Notes: generated by a model from the sequence alone, not told the origin. Numbered from the stretch's first letter, positions 1 to 8,269 are shown. The stretch: DNA of 10,686 nt from Elusimicrobiota bacterium (GCA_028871595.1 JAGWMT010000092.1:1-10686), one strand, 5' to 3'. A program made the numbers and translations.

Positions 1-842
<842 letters not shown>

Positions 843-846
<4 letters not shown>

Positions 847-1718
847 GGCAGCTGCTGGACCAGCTCCCCGTAGGTCTCCGGCCGGCGGTCGCGGAAGAAC
901 TGCCAGACCTTGCGCACTTCCAGGATCTGGTCGAAGTCCAGGTTCGCGATCACCAACTCGTCCTTGTCCTTGGAGCCCACGGCCAGCATCTCGCCGCGCG
1001 GGTTGCAGAAGTAGGACTGGCCGTAGAACTCGCCCATCTTCCATGGGCCCTCGGTGCCGACGCGGTTGCTCGCTCCCACGAAATACTGGTTCGCCACGGC
1101 GTGGGCCGGCTGCTCCAGCTTCCAAAGATATTGCGACAGGCCCTTCACGGTCGCCGACGGGTTGAACACGATCTCCGCCCCGTTCAGACCGAGAATCCGG
1201 GCGCCGTCAGGAAAATGCCGGTCGTAGCAGATATACACGCCGACCTTGGCATACCGGGTTTGAAACACAGGGTAGCCCAAATTTCCCGGCTTGAAATAAA
1301 ACTTTTCCCAGAAACCCGGCGCGCAGTGAGGGATATGATTCTTCCGGTAAATGCCCGCGATCGATCCGTCGGCGTCGATGACGGCGGCGGTATTGTAGTA
1401 GGTGCCCGTCGTGGGCGTCTCGTAGATGGGCGAGACGATGACCATCTGGTGCTTCTTGGCCAGCTTCTGCATCAGCTTGGTGGTGGGGCCGTCGATGGGC
1501 TCGGCGGTGTCGTACCACTTGGTGTCCTGCTCGGCGCAGAAATAAGGGCCGTAAAAGATTTCCTGGAGACCGAGCATCTGCACGCCCTTCTTGGCGGCGG
1601 TCTCGATCATGGCCACGTGCTTGTCGATCATCTTCTGCTTGATCTGCTTCAGGGAGTGCTTCGGGGTCTCCCACGGGCACGACGCTTGGATGAGTCCGCA
1701 CTTCACGATTCGGGACAT
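843..1718 (-). CDS. pydC: beta-ureidopropionase (nitrilase-superfamily C-N hydrolase)
   Basis: A cytosolic amidohydrolase of the nitrilase superfamily, 291 aa. It is predicted to hydrolyse N-carbamoyl-beta-alanine (or N-carbamoyl-beta-aminoisobutyrate) to the beta-amino acid, CO2 and ammonia, the last step of reductive pyrimidine breakdown. The catalytic triad is visible: Glu53 (in LQEIF), Lys126 (in YRKNHIP) and Cys164 (in VYICYDRHFPDGAR). The strong conservation downstream of the Cys (NPSATVKGLSQYLWKLEQPA) is typical of the ureidopropionase branch rather than plain nitrilases. The ATG start is supported by an AGGAG site 5 nt upstream. Its stop overlaps the permease start by 4 bp. An N-carbamoyl-D-amino-acid amidohydrolase is the main alternative; the preTA neighbours favour ureidopropionase. 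Confidence 0.9.
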
Positions 1719-1723
1719 GTTGT

Positions 1724-1728
1724 CTCCT
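1724..1728 (-). promoter_or_regulatory. Shine-Dalgarno of the ureidopropionase gene
   Basis: On the minus strand the sequence reads AGGAG, then 5 nt, then ATG (1718-1716). This is a strong ribosome site and fixes the start. It contrasts with the preT, kinase and transposase genes, which have no such site. Confidence 0.8.
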
Positions 1729-1774
1729 GGGTAAAACGGATTCGATCGAGAACGATCACGGCAACGGCATCACG

Positions 1775-1792
1775 ACTTACTCCAGAGTAAGT
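1775..1792. promoter_or_regulatory. Perfect inverted repeat (operator or mRNA hairpin candidate)
   Basis: ACTTACTC-CA-GAGTAAGT is an 8-bp perfect inverted repeat with a 2-bp centre. It lies in the 97-bp gap between the DUF6624-like gene (stop at 1816) and the ureidopropionase gene (start 1718). No T-run follows on either strand, so it is not an intrinsic terminator. The short centre fits a dimeric repressor site; an RNA hairpin with a 4-nt loop is the alternative. A weaker 5-bp repeat (GATCG-4-CGATC, 1744-1757) sits between it and the ribosome site. Confidence 0.5.
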
Positions 1793-1815
1793 TCGACCGG
1801 ATGGTCAGGATTATT

Positions 1816-2322
1816 TTATTTCTGATCCCCGGCGATGCGTCGATTCAGCTGAGCCAAACGTTCCATCACCGACGGCACGCCGAAAAATCGTTTCTCAAAG
1901 TGCAGCACGGACGAGTCGTCGATCGGCAGCCGCAGTTGATACCGATTGTCCTCCTCGTTGTGCTCGAACTGCGTGCCGTAGGTCTGCGGCATGCCCATGG
2001 ACATCAGGAAGCGGTCCAAGGACGCCGCGGCCAGCCATCGCGCGTTGCGGTGGCCCTGGATGGAGGAGATGACCGCCATGCGGTGCGCGGTGAGGAAGTC
2101 CTTGGGCTCGGCGCCGTGGAGGAAGATGACGGCGGCGCGGTACAGGTCGTTCTGGGTGTTGATCTCCCCGCGGCCGATCAGGTCCTGGAGCTCCTTGCGC
2201 CGCTCCAGGTCGCGGGCCTTGAGCGCCTCCACGTCCTTGGCCGAGGTGTAGACCTTCTCGCGGTCCTTCTGGTCCGCGTTGTGGAGTTCCTCGATCCGGA
2301 GATTGTCTGTTTCGGGAGGCAT
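1816..2322 (-). CDS. DUF6624-like small protein of unknown function
   Basis: A 168-aa soluble protein without signal peptide or membrane helix. It has a charged, helix-rich N-terminal 50 residues (many Glu, Lys, Arg). A family-like core follows: DLERRKELQDLI (38-49), DLYRAAVIFLHG (59-70, with an Asp-x-Tyr-x-Ala-Ala and His-Gly pattern), ARWLAAASLDRFL (94-106) and the hallmark PQTYGTQF (112-119). This pattern resembles DUF6624, from memory of the family; no biochemical role is known to me. ATG at 2322-2320 lies 3 bp after the preA stop, with no convincing Shine-Dalgarno, so translation is probably coupled to preA. Its place inside a pyrimidine-catabolic operon is unexplained. The coding call is firm and the family call moderate. 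Confidence 0.8.
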   Translation of the reverse strand: MPPETDNLRIEELHNADQKDREKVYTSAKDVEALKARDLERRKELQDLIGRGEINTQNDLYRAAVIFLHGAEPKDFLTAHRMAVISSIQGHRNARWLAAASLDRFLMSMGMPQTYGTQFEHNEEDNRYQLRLPIDDSSVLHFEKRFFGVPSVMERLAQLNRRIAGDQK

Positions 2323-2325
2323 TCT

Positions 2326-3639
2326 CTAATGGCGCTTGTAGACTTCGCCGTAGCCCTTGAAGCCGGCCTTCGTGTACTCGTCCCACGTCAGCGGCTTGAG
2401 ACCGGTGTCCACTTCCTTCATGGTGATGCAGCCGTCCACCGGGCAGACCAAGGAGCACAGGTTGCAGCCCACGCAGTCGGATTGGAGCACGTGCGGCTTG
2501 CGGTTGCCCCCCTTGGCGTCGATGGCGATGCACTGGTGCGTGGTGTCGTTGCAGGACACGTAGCACACGTCGCAGCCGATGCACTTGGCCGGGTCGATGG
2601 ACGCCACCGTCTTGTGGTGCAGGTTCAGGTGCTTCCAGTCCACGATGCGCGGCGCCGTCTTGCCGATGAAGTCGTCCAGCTTGGTGAAATTCTTGCGGCG
2701 CATCCAGCCTTCCATCCCCGCGTTCAGGTCCTCGATGATCCGGTAGCCGTGGTGCATCACCGCCGTGCACAGCTGCACGGAGGAGGCGCCCAGCAGCATG
2801 AATTCCACCGCGTCCGACCAGTTGGAGATCCCGCCGATGCCGGAGATGGGGAGCCCCGCCGTCTCCGGGTCCGTGGCGATCTGGCTGAGCATATTGAGCG
2901 CGATGGGCTTCACCGCGGGACCGCAGTAGCCGCCGTGGGAGATTTTGCCGCCCACGGAGAACTTCGGGATCATGGTCTCGACATCCACGCCCATGATGGA
3001 GTTGATGGTGTTGATCAGCGCCACGCCGTCGGCGCCGCCCTTCTTGGCCGCGCGGGCCGGGAAGCGCACATCGGCCACGTTCGGAGTCAGCTTGACCAGC
3101 ACCGGCACCGTGGACTTTTCCTTCACGAATTCGGTGACCATCTGCACGTACTCGGGCACCTGGCCCACGGCCGCGCCCATCCCGCGCTCCGACATCCCGT
3201 GCGGACAGCCGAAATTCAGCTCGATCCCGTCGGAGCCCGCGTCGCAGACCTTCCGGGTGATCTCGTGCCAGGCCGTCTTCTCGCAGGGCACCATCAGAGA
3301 GGCGATCACCGCGTGCTTGGGGAAGCGCTTCTTGACCTCGTAGATCTCCTTGAGGTTCACGGCCAGAGGACGGTCCGTGATCAGCTCGATGTTGTTGAAG
3401 CCCGCGATCTTCTGGCCGCCGAAATCCATGGCCCCGTACCGCGACGTCACGTTGACCACGGCCGGATCCTGGCCAAGCGTCTTCCACACCGCCCCGCCCC
3501 AGCCGTACTCGAACGCGCGCATGATCTGCGCGCCGGAGTTGGTGGGCGGCGCGGAGGCCAGCCAAAAGGGGTTGGGCGACTTGATGCCGGCGCAGTCGGA
3601 CGAGAGATCGATCTTCGCGCGCTTCTGATGCTTTTTCAC
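2326..3639 (-). CDS. preA: NAD-dependent dihydropyrimidine dehydrogenase, catalytic subunit PreA
   Basis: The FMN-containing subunit of bacterial dihydropyrimidine dehydrogenase, 437 aa. It reduces uracil/thymine to the 5,6-dihydro form with electrons from PreT. The dihydroorotate-dehydrogenase-like barrel spans about residues 8-320. Relative to mammalian DPD, as I recall its structure, the substrate/FMN residues are present: Asn83-Ile-Glu85, Asn142 and catalytic Cys145 (in ELNFGCPHG), and Asn210-Thr211. A C-terminal ferredoxin domain carries two 4Fe-4S motifs: Cys353/356/359/363 and Cys389/392/395/399. The start is GTG at 3639-3637, overlapping the preT TGA (GTGA), with AAGGAG 5 nt upstream. 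Length is slightly above the ~410 aa of E. coli PreA. No key residue is missing. Confidence 0.97.
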   Translation of the reverse strand: MKKHQKRAKIDLSSDCAGIKSPNPFWLASAPPTNSGAQIMRAFEYGWGGAVWKTLGQDPAVVNVTSRYGAMDFGGQKIAGFNNIELITDRPLAVNLKEIYEVKKRFPKHAVIASLMVPCEKTAWHEITRKVCDAGSDGIELNFGCPHGMSERGMGAAVGQVPEYVQMVTEFVKEKSTVPVLVKLTPNVADVRFPARAAKKGGADGVALINTINSIMGVDVETMIPKFSVGGKISHGGYCGPAVKPIALNMLSQIATDPETAGLPISGIGGISNWSDAVEFMLLGASSVQLCTAVMHHGYRIIEDLNAGMEGWMRRKNFTKLDDFIGKTAPRIVDWKHLNLHHKTVASIDPAKCIGCDVCYVSCNDTTHQCIAIDAKGGNRKPHVLQSDCVGCNLCSLVCPVDGCITMKEVDTGLKPLTWDEYTKAGFKGYGEVYKRH

Positions 3640-5039
3640 GCATGCTCCTTGCGCGGCACGATGGGCGCCACGATTCGTCCGTCGATGGTGGAGACCCAGT
3701 ACTCGTCGTCCGGTCCGGGCTTCGCGCCGGGATGAAGAGACTGGTGGATGCCCCAGGCGGCGCGCTTGCCGTCGGCGGCGGCGTTAACAACCTCTTTGCC
3801 GCCGTTGACGGCGTCGCCGCCCGCGAATATTTTTTCGTTCGATGTCGCGAGCGACTTGCTGTCCACGAGTATGGTTCCGTTGGGATTGAGCTTGATGCCG
3901 AACATCTCGGGCAGACCGCCGTCCTTTTCCTGGCCCACGGCTTTGATCACCCGGTCGCACTTGACGACGAAATTCGACTTGGGAATCTCGACGAGTTTGC
4001 CTTTGGACATCTTGGACCGCACGAATTCAACGCCCTCAACTTTCTTTTTGCCCAAAATCCGTTTAGGCACGGCGTTAAGCAGCAATGAAGCGCCGTCGGT
4101 CTTCGCCAGCGCAATTTCAAAGTCATAGGCCGACATATCTTCTCGCCCACGGCGATAGGCCAAGGTCACCTGCGCCGCGCCCGTCCGCGACGACTGAGTG
4201 CAGGCGTCGATGGCGGTATTTCCGCCGCCGATCACGACGGTGTGCTCGCTGGAGTTCAGTATTTTCTTGTCGTGCGCCTTGACGCGTTCGATGAACGAAA
4301 GAGCGTCGAAAACACCGGCCAAATTCTCACCGGGGATGCCCAATCCTTTGGCCTTGGACAATCCCGCTCCCAGGAAGACCGCGTCGAAATCGGCCAAAAT
4401 ATTTTCGGCCTTGAGATCCTTCCCGATTTCTTTTCCCGTCACGACGGAACAACCCATATTAAAAAGAAGATGGAGCTCTTCGAGCGATGTCTTCTCGTCC
4501 ATCTTGTACTCGGCCACGCCGAACGTGTTCAGCCCGCCGGGGATTTCTCGTTTTTCGAATATCGTCACGGCGTACCCCAAGCGGCGCAGGTAGACCGCGC
4601 AGGCGACACCCGCCGGTCCGGCCCCCACGACCGACACTTTCTTGCCGTTATCTTCTCCCGGCTCGAACGGCAGTTCGCCGGAGGCGTGGACCGCGTCGGT
4701 CGCGAAGCGCTGGAGCCGGGCGATCTGGATGGGCTTTTCGTGCCAGTCGTGGTACACGCAGTCGCCCTCGCACAGGACTTCCACCGGACACACCCGCGCG
4801 CAGGAATGCCCCAGCGCGTTGGCTTCTAGGATCGTTTCCCCCGACCCCAAGGGATCGGCCGCCGCGATCTGACGGATGAAGCGCGGGATGTCGATGTGCG
4901 TGGGACACACCTTCACGCACGGCGCGTCGTAGCAGTACAGACAGCGCGACGCCTCCACGCGCGCTTCCTCGCGGACGAGGGGCTGCTTGAGCTCCGCGAA
5001 GTTGTCTCTCCAGACCGATTTCGTCGTCGAGGAAGCCAT
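3636..5039 (-). CDS. preT: Dihydropyrimidine dehydrogenase electron-transfer subunit PreT
   Basis: The FAD/Fe-S subunit that passes electrons from NAD(P)H to PreA, 467 aa, GltD-like. The N-terminal Fe-S domain has Cys33/36/41/45 and Cys80/84/90/94. Spacing of 33/36/41/45 and 84/90/94 equals that of Cys79/82/87/91 and Cys130/136/140 of mammalian DPD. A Gln at 110 (in ARLQRFAT) sits where DPD uses Gln156 as an unusual cluster ligand. The FAD-binding GAGPAG is at 139-144, the NAD(P)-binding GGGNTA at 271-276, and the second FAD motif AGGDA at 406-410. It heads the pyrimidine cluster. The ATG at 5039 has no Shine-Dalgarno, but TACAAT ends 9 nt upstream, so transcription may begin almost at the start codon. 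Only 17 bp separate it from the DUF350 gene upstream, so read-through is also possible. Confidence 0.96.
   Translation of the reverse strand: MASSTTKSVWRDNFAELKQPLVREEARVEASRCLYCYDAPCVKVCPTHIDIPRFIRQIAAADPLGSGETILEANALGHSCARVCPVEVLCEGDCVYHDWHEKPIQIARLQRFATDAVHASGELPFEPGEDNGKKVSVVGAGPAGVACAVYLRRLGYAVTIFEKREIPGGLNTFGVAEYKMDEKTSLEELHLLFNMGCSVVTGKEIGKDLKAENILADFDAVFLGAGLSKAKGLGIPGENLAGVFDALSFIERVKAHDKKILNSSEHTVVIGGGNTAIDACTQSSRTGAAQVTLAYRRGREDMSAYDFEIALAKTDGASLLLNAVPKRILGKKKVEGVEFVRSKMSKGKLVEIPKSNFVVKCDRVIKAVGQEKDGGLPEMFGIKLNPNGTILVDSKSLATSNEKIFAGGDAVNGGKEVVNAAADGKRAAWGIHQSLHPGAKPGPDDEYWVSTIDGRIVAPIVPRKEHA
3645..3650 (-). promoter_or_regulatory. Shine-Dalgarno of preA, inside the end of preT
   Basis: AAGGAG on the minus strand, 5 nt before the preA GTG. 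It lies within the last codons of preT and supports the GTG start over the out-of-frame ATG at 3643-3641. Confidence 0.8.
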
Positions 5040-5048
5040 GTTGGAATG

Positions 5049-5054
5049 ATTGTA
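5049..5054 (-). promoter_or_regulatory. Candidate -10 box of the preT-preA operon
   Basis: TACAAT on the minus strand, ending 9 nt before the preT ATG, at the end of the DUF350 gene. No good -35 is seen at 17 bp. It matters because preT has no Shine-Dalgarno and the same arrangement recurs at other leading genes in this window. Confidence 0.4.
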
Positions 5055-5056
5055 AC

Positions 5057-5596
5057 TTATTTGCCGATTTGGATACGCCCGATCGAGGGCTGCGGCGTCA
5101 GCGCCTTGGACAGAGCGCTCACGCCCTCGCGCACGTACATCGAGGAGATCATGACGACGGCGCCCAGCAGGATGCCGACGGCCAGGTTGCCGGACTGGAG
5201 TTCCTTGCCGGCGTGCAGTTCGCGCTCCAGCCGACCGAACATGCGCAACGTCACCGAGATGGAGACCACCGCCAGCATCATGGACACCGAGAGGTGGGCG
5301 ATAATCAGGCCGAAGATGCTGAGCAGGCTCTCGTTCTCCTCGGACGGCGCCAGCAGGTGCATCCGGAACATGGCGATGGACGACTCGGTGCCCGCCATCA
5401 GGATGTAGGACGCGCTGAGAAGGATGGCGGCCATCAGGATGCCGACGGCCGCGTTTCCCTTCTTGATCTCGGTGCCCATGTGGAAGTCGGGGTTGGCCTT
5501 GACGAAGATCCGGTAGGTCAGCGCGATGACGAACGCCGACATGACCACCATGAGGCCGAAGTCGAACAGGCTGACGAGGACGCGGGTCGTGAACAT
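5057..5596 (-). CDS. DUF350 family integral membrane protein
   Basis: A 179-aa polytopic inner-membrane protein with four predicted helices (about 6-29, 48-68, 90-115, 137-157). It is an internal duplication: GTEIKKGNAAVGILMAA (41-57) repeats as GKELQSGNLAVGILLGA (130-146), and each copy has the Gly-Asn-x-Ala-Val-Gly-Ile signature of DUF350. The open frame continues upstream, but ATG at 5596-5594 is chosen because AGGAG precedes it by 5 nt and the extension only shadows the upstream gene. It starts 8 bp after the transglutaminase-like gene, so the two are co-transcribed. The biochemical role of DUF350 is not known to me; relatives often sit beside peptide-bond-forming or cleaving enzymes. Confidence 0.9.
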   Translation of the reverse strand: MFTTRVLVSLFDFGLMVVMSAFVIALTYRIFVKANPDFHMGTEIKKGNAAVGILMAAILLSASYILMAGTESSIAMFRMHLLAPSEENESLLSIFGLIIAHLSVSMMLAVVSISVTLRMFGRLERELHAGKELQSGNLAVGILLGAVVMISSMYVREGVSALSKALTPQPSIGRIQIGK

Positions 5597-5601
5597 GATG
5601 T

Positions 5602-5606
5602 CTCCT
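5602..5606 (-). promoter_or_regulatory. Shine-Dalgarno of the DUF350 gene
   Basis: AGGAG, 5 nt before ATG (5596-5594). It overlaps the TAG stop of the upstream transglutaminase-like gene and decides the DUF350 start. Confidence 0.8.
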
Positions 5607-6612
5607 AGAAGAACGGGTAGATCTTGTAGCCGTCGCTGCCGTTGAGCTGGGCGACCGTCTCGTCGGCCACCTTGCCCGGAGGCAGCCACGCGGGGCCCGC
5701 GGGCTCGAGCAAAATATACTGCAGTCCCTTGTATTCGACGAACATGTCCCCTTTGTCGGGGATCTGGAGAACGGCCATCAGGTAGTGCCCGGGCACCGAG
5801 ATGCCGACCATCCGCATCTGCGCCCAATTGGAGAGGATCGAGGAGACCAGCGCGGTCTTCGTGTCGCAGTCCCCCCAGCCCAGCACGACCGTCGTGATCG
5901 GGGGCAGGATGCCGCCGGTGTGCTTGCCCTTGTACACGTCGTCGGGCTGCCGGTACTTGACCGCGGTCTGCGCGAAGGACAGCACTGCGCCGATGATGTC
6001 CATGGAGCCGTAGCCGTTCTGCGTGGCGATGCGCTCGAACGTCTGCGCCAGCGGCTTGATCTGCGGGCCGTTGCGGCGCACCACCGCGGGCATATCGATG
6101 CGGGTGACCCCGCCCTTCTCCATGACGAAGCCCCGGTCCTCCAGATACTGGAGAAGCTTCTTCTCGTACTCCTGCTGGATCCTCGCCGCGGCGGCGTCCA
6201 CCGCCGCCTGATTCTTATGCAGGGAAACCGCGAGGCGGTACGAGCTTTGCATGGCGTTGTCCCGCCAGACGCGCAGCGCCTCGATGTCCTCGGGGCGGTA
6301 GCCGTAGTCGGAGTTGTAGCGCTTGAAGTCCGCTTCGGCGATCTTGTACGAGATGCGCAGATGCTGCTGGTTGAAGCTGGTGAAGCCGTATTCCGCGGCG
6401 CGGTACTGCGGAGTCTTCTGGATGCGCTGGAAGGTCCGGGGCCCGTCGGCTTCCCCGTCGTCCCCCCCGGAGGACTGCGCGAAGACCTCCTGGCCGTGGA
6501 CGGGCAGGAGCACCAGTTTCCGGTTCCAATCGGAGCCAATGCGGAGGGCGACGGCGCAAGCCGTCAAAAGGATCGCGTACGCCCAGGCCGGGGTTCGCCA
6601 GGACACCGGCAC
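5605..6612 (-). CDS. Membrane-anchored transglutaminase-like cysteine protease-fold protein
   Basis: Up to 335 aa. An N-terminal hydrophobic segment (about 9-24) is a signal anchor or uncleaved signal peptide, so most of the protein should face the periplasm. A Gly/Asp/Glu-rich linker (48-58) and a long, probably helical region (80-160) precede a C-terminal transglutaminase-like core. There LGWGDCDTKTALV holds Cys249, VPGHYLMAV holds His276, and LLEPAG holds Glu303 as a possible third residue in place of the usual Asp. The family covers peptidases, amidases and cross-linkers, so the substrate is open. The longest plausible start is GTG at 6612. However, a TACAAT box ends at 6613, so GTG at 6606-6604 (starting MSWRTP) may be the true start. 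It is co-transcribed with the DUF350 gene and divergent from the kinase. Confidence 0.85.
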   Translation of the reverse strand: MPVSWRTPAWAYAILLTACAVALRIGSDWNRKLVLLPVHGQEVFAQSSGGDDGEADGPRTFQRIQKTPQYRAAEYGFTSFNQQHLRISYKIAEADFKRYNSDYGYRPEDIEALRVWRDNAMQSSYRLAVSLHKNQAAVDAAAARIQQEYEKKLLQYLEDRGFVMEKGGVTRIDMPAVVRRNGPQIKPLAQTFERIATQNGYGSMDIIGAVLSFAQTAVKYRQPDDVYKGKHTGGILPPITTVVLGWGDCDTKTALVSSILSNWAQMRMVGISVPGHYLMAVLQIPDKGDMFVEYKGLQYILLEPAGPAWLPPGKVADETVAQLNGSDGYKIYPFF

Positions 6613-6621
6613 ATTGTAGCA
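6613..6621 (-). promoter_or_regulatory. Extended -10 promoter for the transglutaminase/DUF350 operon
   Basis: The minus strand reads TGC-TACAAT, an extended -10 with 5 of 6 consensus bases. No good -35 is visible. Its last base is 6 nt before GTG at 6606, so transcription would begin at or next to that codon. This makes GTG 6612, which abuts the box, a doubtful start. Confidence 0.5.
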
Positions 6622-6628
6622 ATTCCCC

Positions 6629-6657
6629 TTGCGCCCATTTCCCGCTCCTGCTATCCT
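6629..6657 (+). promoter_or_regulatory. Candidate promoter of the kinase gene
   Basis: TTGCGC (6629-6634), a 17-bp spacer, then TATCCT (6652-6657) preceded by TGC, an extended -10. The box ends 7 nt before the ATG at 6665, and no Shine-Dalgarno is present, so the mRNA may be leaderless. The -35 matches only 3 of 6 bases. Confidence 0.45.
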
Positions 6658-6664
6658 CGAGCGG

Positions 6665-8269
6665 ATGAGTGAAGATCCCCTGGTCGGCGGGACCTTGGGC
6701 CCCTGCCGGATCGAGGCCCTGGTCGGCCACGGCGGGATGGGGCGGGTTTACCGGGCGCGTCACATCGCTCTGGACCGGGTGGTGGCGCTCAAACTCGTGG
6801 ACCAGACCTCGGTCTCCGCGCGCGCCGCGGTGCTGGCGGAGGCCCGCGCCGCCGCCAAGCTGGACGATCCGCGCGTCGTCGCCGTCTACGAGGTGGGCGA
6901 GGACCGAGGCTTGCCTTACATCGTCATGCAATGGGTCGAGGGCGAGGGCCTGGACGCCCTGGTGCGGCGCGCGGGCCCGCTCGACCCGCGCCTGGCCTTG
7001 TCCATCATGCGCGAGACTTTGACCGCCCTGCGCGCGGCCCACGCCGCGGGCCTGGTGCACTGCGACGTGAAGCCGCCGAACATCATGGTGGACGTCCGCG
7101 GCGGGGTCAAGCTGGCCGATTTCGGCATCGCGCGCCCCGCGGGGGCGGTCCGGTCCGCCGACGAGTCGGTGACCGGCTCCTTCCATTTCATGTCCCCGGA
7201 GCAGGGGCTTGGCGCCCCGCCCGATCCCCGTTCCGACCTTTACGCGGCCGGCGCCACCTGGTATTTCGCTCTGACGGGAAAAATGCTTTTTCCCGGTTCC
7301 ACCCTGGACGCGCTGCTCCGTCACCGCGAAGAACTTCCTCCGGACGTGCGCCTGCTGCGTCCGGAGGTCACGGAAAAATCGTCCGCCTTGATCCGCCGCC
7401 TGCTGGAGAAGGATCCCGAGAAGCGTCCCCCCAGCGCCGACGCCGTGATCCGCGAGATGTCGGCGGTCGGCATGCTGCTGGAGACCGACGCTTCCGGCTC
7501 GCCGTTCCGCATCCTTCCCGCCCCGCCGCCGCCGGGCCCCGTGGGAATGGCGGCGTTGGTCTCCTCCGGCGAGCCCGCCGCGCCCGCGCCGAAGACGGCC
7601 GCTCCGGCGCCGGCGATGACCTTCGGCCCGCGGACGCCGCCGCCCGCCCCCCCGCCGGACGAGGCCCCGACGGCGCTGGGTTCGCGCCGCAGTTTTTACC
7701 TGATCTTCGGCGTCATCGCCCTGGCCGCCGCCGGCTGGCCGTGGCGCAAGGCGGTCGCGGAGGACTGGATCGCGGGGACCGCCTTTCTGGCGGCCTTTCC
7801 GGCCATCCTCACGTTCGGCGACCGGCGTTCGCCCTGGCGCAAGGCGGCCGGGGTGGGGCTGTGGGCGGCGTCCTTGGCCTGCCTGGCGCGTCACGCGGGC
7901 GCGGGGCCGGTGCCGCCCCTGGAGACCCTCATCGCCGCTGTCCTCGGCGCGCTGGCTTCGGGCGGCGCCGTGTACATGGGCCTGTGGGGCGCTGATCGAG
8001 ACGACGTCAAATGGGCCCGCGCGCTGGCGCCCGCCGGGGGCGTCCTCCTCGCGCTGGCGGCCCTGACGTGGTCGGTGCCCGACGGCGCGGATTGGACGGC
8101 GGTCTTGGCCGCGGAAGGCGGACGCGCGTGGCGGGCGTGGTGGGCGGCCGAAGGCGCCTGGCGTTGGGGCGGTCTGGCGGCGTTGGGCGCGGCCGTCTCC
8201 GCGCTCCGGCGGAGGACGCCGGCGGTCGAGAAACCGGCGGCCGAACGCACCTTGAACTGGAACCGTTAG
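6665..8269 (+). CDS. Membrane Ser/Thr protein kinase (PknB-like catalytic domain, polytopic C-terminus)
   Basis: 534 aa from ATG 6665; an in-frame TTG at 6629 is rejected because it would overlap the promoter. The Hanks-type kinase domain spans about residues 12-268: Gly loop GHGGMG (21-26), ATP Lys43 (VALKLV), alpha-C Glu59, catalytic loop HCDVKPPN with Asp134 and Asn139, DFG 152-154, and SPE 177-179. The catalytic-loop Arg of His-Arg-Asp is Cys133, a non-RD kinase, and KPEN reads KPPN. A Pro/Ala-rich linker (285-336) leads to about five or six hydrophobic helices (345-515), so the kinase domain is cytoplasmic and membrane-tethered. No PASTA or other sensor repeat follows. It is divergent from the transglutaminase/DUF350 operon. 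Its TAG stop lies inside the left target duplication of the IS, so the protein is not truncated. Confidence 0.95.
   Translation: MSEDPLVGGTLGPCRIEALVGHGGMGRVYRARHIALDRVVALKLVDQTSVSARAAVLAEARAAAKLDDPRVVAVYEVGEDRGLPYIVMQWVEGEGLDALVRRAGPLDPRLALSIMRETLTALRAAHAAGLVHCDVKPPNIMVDVRGGVKLADFGIARPAGAVRSADESVTGSFHFMSPEQGLGAPPDPRSDLYAAGATWYFALTGKMLFPGSTLDALLRHREELPPDVRLLRPEVTEKSSALIRRLLEKDPEKRPPSADAVIREMSAVGMLLETDASGSPFRILPAPPPPGPVGMAALVSSGEPAAPAPKTAAPAPAMTFGPRTPPPAPPPDEAPTALGSRRSFYLIFGVIALAAAGWPWRKAVAEDWIAGTAFLAAFPAILTFGDRRSPWRKAAGVGLWAASLACLARHAGAGPVPPLETLIAAVLGALASGGAVYMGLWGADRDDVKWARALAPAGGVLLALAALTWSVPDGADWTAVLAAEGGRAWRAWWAAEGAWRWGGLAALGAAVSALRRRTPAVEKPAAERTLNWNR

Noticed and set aside
3150..3200. 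Apparent loss of the PreA catalytic Cys (Val158 in GAAVGQ where mammalian DPD has a Cys)
   Set aside because: The catalytic Cys of this family is the one in the Asn-x-x-Cys-Pro motif, which is present as Cys145. The Val position is not the active site.
1801..3735. 644-codon open frame on the plus strand
   Set aside because: It lies antisense to preA and the DUF6624-like gene. The high G/C third-position bias of the real genes removes stops on the opposite strand, and its His/Arg/Val/Asp-rich product has no motif.
1895..3790. 631-codon open frame on the minus strand
   Set aside because: This is an out-of-frame shadow of preA; the genuine frame carries all Fe-S and active-site motifs.
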